A stretch of DNA of 64,000 bases from Rivularia sp. PCC 7116 (GTDB taxonomy: Bacteria; Cyanobacteriota; Cyanobacteriia; Cyanobacteriales; Nostocaceae): NCBI RefSeq assembly GCF_000316665.1, contig NC_019678.1, positions 7,659,001-7,723,000 on the forward strand, in the 5' to 3' direction. The number at the start of each line of letters is the position of its first letter. Positions within the stretch are counted from its first letter, which is position 1. The notes beneath the pieces were generated by a model. That model made no database searches, was not told the DNA's origin, and was given only the letters and a program-made list of their open reading frames with translations. Below are positions 9,713-16,577 of this stretch, one piece after another. The position numbers and the translations under genes were made by a program.

Positions 9713-11623
9713 CTAGGGAGTTACCTGCCAAAGACTGATAACTCCATCAGTATTGCTACTTGCAAGGTATTTACCATCGGGACTAAAGGCAACAGAGGTA
9801 ACTTCTTTAGAATTTCCCGTCAATGTACGAATTATTTCTCCATCTGAAATATTCCACAGTTTAATAGTCTCGTCACTACTACCGCTGGCGAGACTTTTTC
9901 CATCGGGACTAAAAGTAACAGAATTGACAGAAAAAGAATGACCGTACAAGTGACGAATTTCCTGTCCGGTTCCCAAGTTCCACAGTTTAATAGTGCCGTT
10001 AGCATCACCACTGGCAAGGGTTTTATTATCTGGATTAATAGCTAACGACCAAACGGTGGCAAAATGCCCCCCTAGTTTGCGAATCTCTTGTAAGGTATCT
10101 AAATTCCACATTTTAATAGTTTTGTCCGCACTACCACTGACAAGCATTTTTCCGCCAGCAGTTAAAGCAAGTGACTCTACCGAACTGGAATGTCCTGCAA
10201 ATGTATCGTTTTCTTTTTGGGTTGCAAGATTCCACAATTTAATATTACCGTCAAAACTACCGCTAGCTAAAGTTTTTCCATCAGCGCTAATAGCAAGGGA
10301 TTTTACCGCACTTGTATGTCCTATTAATGTACCTATTTCTTCTTTAGTTGCTAGATTCCATAACTTAATCGTGTTATTACCCATACCGCTAGCAAGAATT
10401 TTTCCATCACTACTAATAGCAACAGCATGAACTGTTCCCCCATTTACCTGTAGGGTGTCAGTTTCCTTTCCGGTTTCCCAATTCCACAGTTTAACGGTAG
10501 TATCATAACTGCCGCTAACAAGAGTTGTATCTTTGGGATTCATCGCCATAGAACTTACTAATTGAGAATGTCCATTTAAAGTTTTAATCGGGGCTGTTTG
10601 CTGCGAGATAGAGGGTTTAGTTGAATTGTTGATATAGAAAACTCCTCCAATTCCCAGAAGCGCGATCGCGGAGCCTACTATAGTTCCATACAGTCGTTTG
10701 TGATTGGGCTTAGAAGTAGATCCAGTATTTGGCTGTGGTGTTAATTGCGCGATAACTTCCGAAGCCGATTGATAGCGTTCCTCTTTGTCTTTTTTCAAAA
10801 GTTGATCGAGAACATCACCCAACTGCTTACTAATCGGATGTTTCAAATAAATTCGCCAAGAATTAACCCAGTTGTAGCCATTTTCTGCCCATAGTTTCCC
10901 TGGGTGAACACCAGTCAGTAAATGAAAGCAAGTAGTGCCCAAAGAGAACAAATCGCTACCTGGGAAAGCTATTCCACCCTGCATTTGCTCTAAAGGACTA
11001 TAACCAGGGGTTCCAATAGTTGTTCCTAGTTTGGTTCGCACGTTTGCTGTTAATTGCTTGGAAGCACCAAAATCAATCAATATTAATTTGCCATCGCTTC
11101 GACGGCGCATAATATTTTGTGGTTTGATATCTCGGTGAATTACATTACGCTGGTGAATATACTCAACAACTGGCAACAAATGCAATAGCAATTCCTTGAT
11201 TTTGTTCTCACTATAGACTCCCTGCTGGTTGAATTCCTCATACAAATTCTGCCCATCAATAAATTCTTGCACCAAATACATATAATGGTTTTCCTCGAAG
11301 TAAGCCAGCAGAGTGGGAATCTGAGGGTGTTTCCCTAATTCTTGCAGTCGCTTGGCTTCTTCTTCAAATAGTTCAACTGCTTTTTTTACAGCCCATGTGC
11401 CCTGTGCTTTTGGTGCCAATTGCTTAACAACACAGAGTTCATCGAGTTTATCTATATCTTTTGCCACATAAGTTCTGCCAAATCCCCCTTCATTTGAAAG
11501 CACCTTTTGCACTCGGTAGCGATTTCTCAGCAGAGATATCATCTGCACGCCGCAACTCTGGCAATAGCTTTTTTCATCAGAGTTTTCCGGACATGGGCAA
11601 TCAGGATTCAAGCAGATAGTCAT
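9713..11623 (-). CDS. Serine/threonine protein kinase with C-terminal WD40 propeller
   Basis: Residues 1-25 form a small Cys-rich zinc-ribbon-like motif (CLNPDCPCP...CQSCG). The kinase domain spans about 34-290, with a glycine loop (NEGGFG), Lys67, the catalytic loop HRDIKPQN (Asp165) and DFG at 184-186. A single transmembrane helix lies near 310-332, so the kinase is cytoplasmic and the propeller on the far side of the membrane. Seven WD40 repeats (about 340-636) follow. This is a well-known cyanobacterial Hanks-type kinase layout. The substrate is unknown. It is convergent with the protease-TPR gene. Confidence 0.93.
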   Translation of the reverse strand: MTICLNPDCPCPENSDEKSYCQSCGVQMISLLRNRYRVQKVLSNEGGFGRTYVAKDIDKLDELCVVKQLAPKAQGTWAVKKAVELFEEEAKRLQELGKHPQIPTLLAYFEENHYMYLVQEFIDGQNLYEEFNQQGVYSENKIKELLLHLLPVVEYIHQRNVIHRDIKPQNIMRRRSDGKLILIDFGASKQLTANVRTKLGTTIGTPGYSPLEQMQGGIAFPGSDLFSLGTTCFHLLTGVHPGKLWAENGYNWVNSWRIYLKHPISKQLGDVLDQLLKKDKEERYQSASEVIAQLTPQPNTGSTSKPNHKRLYGTIVGSAIALLGIGGVFYINNSTKPSISQQTAPIKTLNGHSQLVSSMAMNPKDTTLVSGSYDTTVKLWNWETGKETDTLQVNGGTVHAVAISSDGKILASGMGNNTIKLWNLATKEEIGTLIGHTSAVKSLAISADGKTLASGSFDGNIKLWNLATQKENDTFAGHSSSVESLALTAGGKMLVSGSADKTIKMWNLDTLQEIRKLGGHFATVWSLAINPDNKTLASGDANGTIKLWNLGTGQEIRHLYGHSFSVNSVTFSPDGKSLASGSSDETIKLWNISDGEIIRTLTGNSKEVTSVAFSPDGKYLASSNTDGVISLWQVTP

Positions 11624-11855
11624 CTCATTAAGGTGATATTGCCGAAAAAGTCGTATGTATATAGAATTTAGCAGAATTTTCTAGGCTGGGTTGTAAATTT
11701 TATAATTACTGTAGGATGTTTATCGAAAACATATTAATACAGTAAGGCGTAACAAAACAACTATTTCATTGAGCTTTTTTAAGGTTTTTAGCAATTAATC
11801 TCTTAATTCTGTCTTAATCTACTAATTAGATAAAAATGGTTTTCGTTCGGTAAAA

Positions 11856-12449
11856 TCATTTCTCCCTACCCCGAATATACTCAATCCCAACAATCAAGGC
11901 ATCCAACATAATCTCATAACTTTCATCATTTGAACGTTGAAAAGTCATCATTCCCGCTTGCTCGACGCTAATAAATCCGTAAATGGCAGCGTTAACCATT
12001 CGCATTGCGTCAATTAGTTGGTTTTCAGTCAAATCATAACCCTGTATTCCCTGCTGAAACCAACCCATTGCTTGTTTAATCACCGCATTGGCATCTTTAT
12101 CCGTGGGATGTAATTGATACTGCATCATCACTTTGTAACGCGCTGGATACAGCTTGGCAAAGTCCCGATTCGCTATTCCACCAGCTTTGAATAACTGACG
12201 CTGTTCGTTAATTCCTTTAGTTTTTCCCTGACAATATTTGAGAAATTCTCGCCAAATTGTTAAAACTACCGCTTTCCTCAACTCCGCGTTTCCATTGAGA
12301 TGTTTATAAATCGCCGGTGGTTTTATACCAAGTTCTCGCGCTACCCGATTCACTCCCAGAGCAGATTCTCCCTCTCGATCCAAACAACTTATTGCAGCTT
12401 CAATTACATCTTCAGAAGTTAGTGAATTTTCTTTCGTCGGACGACCCAT
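11856..12449 (-). CDS. TetR/AcrR family transcriptional regulator
   Basis: The N-terminal helix-turn-helix spans about residues 13-55 (DVIEAAISCLDREG, then VNRVARELGIKPPAIYKHL). The rest is a helical ligand-binding and dimerisation domain; 197 residues is normal. It is divergent from two amidase genes, and a perfect 9-bp dyad lies 19 bp upstream of its start codon. That arrangement suggests an autoregulated repressor that may also control the amidases. The ligand cannot be predicted. Confidence 0.9.
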   Translation of the reverse strand: MGRPTKENSLTSEDVIEAAISCLDREGESALGVNRVARELGIKPPAIYKHLNGNAELRKAVVLTIWREFLKYCQGKTKGINEQRQLFKAGGIANRDFAKLYPARYKVMMQYQLHPTDKDANAVIKQAMGWFQQGIQGYDLTENQLIDAMRMVNAAIYGFISVEQAGMMTFQRSNDESYEIMLDALIVGIEYIRGREK

Positions 12450-12467
12450 ATCTATGTTACTTTAAAT

Positions 12468-12488
12468 TTAGTTAATACTATTAACTAA
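12468..12488. promoter_or_regulatory. Candidate TetR operator
   Basis: TTAGTTAAT-ACT-ATTAACTAA is a perfect 9-bp dyad around a 3-nt centre. It sits in the divergent region just upstream of the tetR-like start codon (12449). Length, symmetry and position fit an autoregulatory TetR operator. The assignment is from geometry only. Confidence 0.55.
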
Positions 12489-12591
12489 AAGCATATCAGA
12501 TGCCCTCAGCCTATAAGACTGGGGCTACAATTGCAAAGCCTGCCTCCGCAAGCTAGGAAACTTCATTTTTAGTAATAGAAGGCGGACTTTA

Positions 12592-12712
12592 TCTCGTTAC
12601 AAGGCTCTGCCTTTTAATGCTGTACGGGAGGCTCTGCCTCTAGTTGAGGAATGGAGGCGGAGCCTCTGGATTTGGGTTCCCAACCAGAGACTGGGAACGA
12701 GTGTTACGAGTT
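12592..12712. repeat. Dispersed repeat upstream of the first amidase
   Basis: It contains GTTACAAGGCTCTGCCTT, a pair of GAGGCTCTGCCTC/GAGGCGGAGCCTC hairpin arms, and CCAGAGACTGGGAACGAG. A second copy at 14213-14325 precedes the second amidase, so the repeat was probably duplicated with the gene or targets equivalent places. The in-frame ATG at 12651 lies inside it and is not a credible start. Confidence 0.7.
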
Positions 12713-12746
12713 GTTAGTTAAATTCTGGATTTTTAATTTGAATAAT

Positions 12747-14240
12747 ATGAACGAATTAATATTTAAACCTGCTTATCAACTTGCTCGAATGATAAAAGAG
12801 CGTCAGGTTTCATCGGTTGAGGTGTTGGAAGCCTATTTAAATCAGATTTCGCGACATAACTCTAAGCTGAATGCAATTTGTACTCTTAACGAAAACGCTT
12901 TAGAAACTGCGAAACAGGCTGACGAAGCTTTAGCAAAAGGTAAAAATTGGGGATTACTTCACGGCGTACCAATAACGATTAAAGATAATTTTGAAACTAA
13001 AGGATTGCTTACTACTGCGGGTTATGAACCGTTTAAAAATTATATTCCCACAGAAGATGCAACGACAGTGGCGCGTCTGCGTCAAGCTGGAGCAATTATT
13101 ATCGGCAAAACCAGCCCTTCTCAATTAGCTGGGGATTATCAGGGAATAAACGATATATTTCCTCTCGTAAATAATCCTTGGAATTTAGAATATACGCCGG
13201 GAGGTAGTACTAGCGGGGGAGCAGCAGCTTTAGCAGCAGGTTTTTCTCCTCTGGAATTAGCTTCTGATATCGGTGGCTCGATTCGTCAACCCGCTCATTT
13301 TTGCGGATTGTATGGACTCAAGCCGACAGATAGAAGGGTTCCGACTACCGGGCATATTGGCGATACTACGAATATGGATTTCCGCTGTATTCGGCAAATG
13401 CTTGTTGCTGGGGGATTAGCGCGTTCTATTGAAGATTTGAGTTTATGTATAAAAATTATTGCTGGTGCAGATAATCGTCAACCCGATATTCCTCCGGTAC
13501 CTTTGGATGAAGTTGATGAGAAAAGTTTAGACAAGCTGAAAATTGCTTGGATTGATGAACTACCTTTATATCCAGTTGCCAGAGAAATTAAATCTGCAAT
13601 GCAAGCAGCGAGGAAAAAGCTTGCTGATGCTGGGGTTAATGTTGAAAGCTGGATACCAAAATACGATTTTGCTACCGCATGGGAAGTTTTTTATGCCGTG
13701 GCTACCTATAACCTAATGTTTATTCAAGGAACTGATTTTAAAAACCTTAGGCAACAAATGGCGTTTTTGTGGAGAGAAGCAACCGAGGGCGTAAGCGAGT
13801 TACGAGAAATTAGCAAAGTGCCAAATATTTCTCTACCGATATTTATGAAAAAATCTTTGCAGGGTTATTTTGAAGCTTTAACACAAAGGGATAATTTGAT
13901 TGCTCAAATGGATAGGGAGTTAGAGCAATGGGATGTATGGTTATGCCCGGTAGCAATGACAACAGCATTTACTCATAGAGCCAAAGGTGCAGCAGTGGAA
14001 ATTGATGGGAGAAAAGTACCTTATCAGATGGCGAATGGTGCTTATGTGGTTCCTTTTAATCTTACTGGGCATCCTGTTGTAGTTGTTCCGATTGGTTTTA
14101 CTCAAGATGGATTACCGATTGGAATGCAAATTGTCGGCAAAAGATGGAAGGAAATGGAATTGTTGAATATTGCGGGGAAATTGGATGAAATTATTGGGGA
14201 TTTTCGTCTTCCAGTCTCGTTACAAGGCTCTGCCTTGTAA
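12747..14240 (+). CDS. Amidase (amidase signature family), tandem copy 1
   Basis: The amidase signature enzymes hydrolyse amide bonds with a Ser-cisSer-Lys triad. Here that is Lys79 (TIKD), Ser154 (GGS) and the nucleophile Ser178 (GGSIRQPAHFCG). The glycine-rich segment reads GGSTSGG, slightly off the usual GGSSGGS, but the triad is kept. The ATG at 12747 gives the same N-terminus as the paralogue that follows (MNELIFKPAYQLARMIKERQ). The last residues (PVSLQGSAL) are encoded by the start of the dispersed repeat at 14213, so the natural C-terminus was replaced. Substrate unknown; family members act on fatty, aryl or short-chain amides. Confidence 0.9.
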   Translation: MNELIFKPAYQLARMIKERQVSSVEVLEAYLNQISRHNSKLNAICTLNENALETAKQADEALAKGKNWGLLHGVPITIKDNFETKGLLTTAGYEPFKNYIPTEDATTVARLRQAGAIIIGKTSPSQLAGDYQGINDIFPLVNNPWNLEYTPGGSTSGGAAALAAGFSPLELASDIGGSIRQPAHFCGLYGLKPTDRRVPTTGHIGDTTNMDFRCIRQMLVAGGLARSIEDLSLCIKIIAGADNRQPDIPPVPLDEVDEKSLDKLKIAWIDELPLYPVAREIKSAMQAARKKLADAGVNVESWIPKYDFATAWEVFYAVATYNLMFIQGTDFKNLRQQMAFLWREATEGVSELREISKVPNISLPIFMKKSLQGYFEALTQRDNLIAQMDRELEQWDVWLCPVAMTTAFTHRAKGAAVEIDGRKVPYQMANGAYVVPFNLTGHPVVVVPIGFTQDGLPIGMQIVGKRWKEMELLNIAGKLDEIIGDFRLPVSLQGSAL

Positions 14241-14325
14241 TGCTGTACGGGAGGCTCTGCCTTTTGTTGAGCAATGGAGGCAGAGCCTCCGAATTGGCGT
14301 TCCCAGTCTCTGGCTGGGAACGAGT
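14213..14325. repeat. Dispersed repeat between the amidases
   Basis: Second copy of the element at 12592-12712: GTTACAAGGCTCTGCCTTGTAA, the GAGGC/GCCTC hairpin, then CCAGTCTCTGGCTGGGAACG. It overlaps the 3' end of amidase 1 and supplies its stop codon. Confidence 0.7.
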
Positions 14326-14352
14326 TTTTATTGAAGTTTTAATTTTAATAAT

Positions 14353-15825
14353 ATGAATGATTTAATATTTACACCCGCACATCAACTTGCTCGAATGATA
14401 AAAGAGCGCCAGGTTTCATCAGTTGAAGTCTTGGAAGCACATTTGAATCAAATTTCTCAACATAATTCTAGATTTAATGCAATTTGCACTCTCAACGAAA
14501 ACACTCTCGAAACTGCAAAACAAGCTGATGAAGCTTTAGCTAAAGGTGAAAATTGGGGAGTATTTCATGGCGTACCGATAACAATAAAGGATATTTTTGA
14601 AACTGAGGCATTGCGTACAACGGCGGGATATAAACCCCTTGAAAATTACATTCCTACTCGTGATGCTACGGTAGTGCCGCGTTTGCGAAATGCGGGAGCA
14701 ATAATTTTAGGTAAAAGCAATACAGCAGAACTTGCAGGGGAATATCAAAGCGTTAACGATATTTTTCCTGCTGTTAATAATCCTTGGAATCCAGATTATA
14801 CTCCTGGTGGTAGTTCTGGCGGGAGTGCTGCGGCTGTAGCTGCGGGTTTTTCACCGTTGGATATAGGAAATGATGTTTCCGGCTCAATTCGGCAACCGGC
14901 ACATTTTTGTGGAGTTTATGGACTAAAACCAACGGATAGAAGGGTATCTTCAGCCGGACAAATACCGGAAGTTCCGGGACAGCCAAAGTGCATTCGTCAA
15001 ATGCAAACTGTGGGACCTTTGGCGCGTTGTTTTGCAGATTTAAGGTTATCTTTTACACTGATTGCAGGTGCGGATATTCGACAGCCAGATATTGCCCCCG
15101 TTCCTTTTGATACGATATCCGATAAGTCTTTGCAGGATTTGCGGGTGGCTTGGATGGATGGTTGGGATGAGCTTCCGGTTGCTTGTGAAATTACATCTGC
15201 AATGCAAACTGTAGCGAATGATTTGACTCAAGCAGGTGTAAAAATTGAAAGTTGGATTCCTCCCCTTGATATAGAAGAGGCTTTACAATTGAGCGATCGC
15301 CTAATTGCATACAATTTCGTTTATTCCCAACCTGTGGACTTTGCGACAGCGAAAAAGCGCATTCCGATGATATTTCGGGAGATGACGCAGGGAGATAAAA
15401 ATTTAAGGGAAATTAGCAATATGGGAGATTATTTACCTGAGTTATTAAATCCAACTTTGAAGGGATATTTTACAGCTTTGACAACAAGGGATAAATTAAT
15501 TGCTCAAATGGATGCAGCAATGGAACCGTGGGATGTATGGTTGTGTCCGGTTGCGATGACTTGTGCATTTACGCATCGTCCGATGGGAAGGTTTATAGAT
15601 GTGGATGGTAGAAAGGTACCTTATTTATTAGCGAATGGTGCTTACACTTCATTGTTGAATCTTACGGGGAATCCGGTTGTGGTTATTCCTATTGGTTTTA
15701 CAACAGATGGATTACCGATTGGAATGCAGATTGTGGGTAAAAGGTGGAAGGAACTGGAATTATTAAATATAGCTGGGAAGTTGGATGAAATTATTGGGGG
15801 TTTTGTGAGTCCAGAATTTGTTTAA
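14353..15825 (+). CDS. Amidase (amidase signature family), tandem copy 2
   Basis: Close paralogue of the preceding gene, alignable over its whole length, so a local duplication. The catalytic residues sit at the same positions: Lys79, Ser154 in the canonical GGSSGGS and Ser178 in SGSIRQPAHFCG. The C-terminal third (WDVWLCPVAMT..AFTHR, then PIGFTTDGLPIGMQIVGKRW) is typical of the family. The two copies differ most around residues 190-260 and 340-390, where substrate contacts are likely, suggesting different specificity. Both are probably under the divergent TetR regulator. Confidence 0.92.
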   Translation: MNDLIFTPAHQLARMIKERQVSSVEVLEAHLNQISQHNSRFNAICTLNENTLETAKQADEALAKGENWGVFHGVPITIKDIFETEALRTTAGYKPLENYIPTRDATVVPRLRNAGAIILGKSNTAELAGEYQSVNDIFPAVNNPWNPDYTPGGSSGGSAAAVAAGFSPLDIGNDVSGSIRQPAHFCGVYGLKPTDRRVSSAGQIPEVPGQPKCIRQMQTVGPLARCFADLRLSFTLIAGADIRQPDIAPVPFDTISDKSLQDLRVAWMDGWDELPVACEITSAMQTVANDLTQAGVKIESWIPPLDIEEALQLSDRLIAYNFVYSQPVDFATAKKRIPMIFREMTQGDKNLREISNMGDYLPELLNPTLKGYFTALTTRDKLIAQMDAAMEPWDVWLCPVAMTCAFTHRPMGRFIDVDGRKVPYLLANGAYTSLLNLTGNPVVVIPIGFTTDGLPIGMQIVGKRWKELELLNIAGKLDEIIGGFVSPEFV

Positions 15826-15846
15826 GAAGAGTGAGGGGAGAGAAGG

Positions 15847-16014
15847 GAGCATCTTAATGGCGGCAAAACGCCCGCAGACTATAAGTCTGGGGCTAATATT
15901 ACAAAGCCCACCTTTGTGGGCTAACAGGTTTACTAGCCCACAAAGGTGGGCTTTGTTCATATAGCCTCACCCTTGCAGGGTGTAGGGTAAATATTTGTTC
16001 AAAATCGGGATGCT
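15847..16014. repeat. MITE-like element with GAGCATC/GGATGCT ends
   Basis: It begins GAGCATCTTAATGGCGGCAA and ends TCGGGATGCT. Inside are hairpins built on AAGCCCACCTTTGTGGGCT and CCCGCAGACTATAAGTCTGGGG. A related full copy in the other orientation is at 62429-62600 and a partial one at 43684-43765. Confidence 0.7.
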
Positions 16015-16283
16015 ATACACCTTTCATAACTATGGTAAATTGAACTAATGGCTTAATAATAATTAAATTTTTGATAATCAATTAAATAGAAAGCAAACCA
16101 TTTTTTTGAAAGCTTGTTAAGTTAATTAAAGGTTAAGAAACGTTTCAAAATTGTCTACCTTAAATTAATAATTGGTATATTAAGGATGAAGCGAATTAAA
16201 GCTTCCCTGGCAGATAAAATAGCCTGGTAGATACAGGTTAAATCAAGTGAGGAGGTAAAAAAACTGTCTCATAATCTGTCTCG

Positions 16284-16448
16284 AAAAATAACAATAACAC
16301 CCGACTCGAACGCTTATAATTCCTCGCTCTGAAAGTCAGGGGGCAACGTAACTAGCAATTTACGAAGCAATTGATTAGTACGTCCCTGTAAATTCAACAA
16401 AAAGAGGACATCCCTGAGCAAGTAGATGCTTGGGTGTTATTGTTTTTA
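16284..16448 (+). ncRNA. Candidate 6S-type regulatory RNA
   Basis: A strong closing stem pairs 16290-16304 (AACAATAACACCCGA) with 16430-16444. Inside are a short TCCTC/GAGGA helix and a long apical hairpin starting CAGGG (16337-16341) / CCCTG (16384-16388) and ending in a CAATT/AATTG helix. Between them are two open bubbles, one containing TATAAT (16315-16320). A closing stem, promoter-like bubble and apical hairpin in about 165 nt is the 6S RNA (ssrS/ssaA) architecture. CATAAT at 16270-16275 could be its -10 box, and a T-rich tract follows the stem. The strand is favoured, not proven, and no covariance search was possible. Confidence 0.45.
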
Positions 16449-16499
16449 GAAGTATTTTTACTAATTTAATAATAAGTAATTGGTTGAGTTCAATACGGT

Positions 16500-16562
16500 T
16501 AAAACCTCACCCTGTCCTGTCGGACATCCCTCTCCTTATTAAGGAGAGGGAAAGAGGATAAA
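16500..16562. repeat. Interspersed CCTCACCC...AAGGAGAGGG repeat
   Basis: The palindromic core CTCTCCTTATTAAGGAGAG is flanked by CCTCACCCTGTCCTG and GGGAAAGAGG. It belongs to the same family as the cores at 2097-2140 and 2205-2255. It lies just past the 3' end of the GH65 gene and might act as a terminator. Confidence 0.6.
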
Positions 16563-16577
16563 TGTTGAATCTCGCGT

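Noticed and set aside
9993-10430. Plus-strand open frame opposite the WD40 kinase
   Set aside because: Antisense shadow of WD40 repeats with no independent support.
12651-12746. Upstream start for amidase 1 giving 32 extra residues
   Set aside because: The extra codons are within a dispersed repeat and the paralogue starts at the position equivalent to 12747.
16500-16562. Part of the candidate 6S RNA transcript
   Set aside because: It belongs to the dispersed CTCTCCTT..AAGGAGAG repeat family and lies outside the closing stem.
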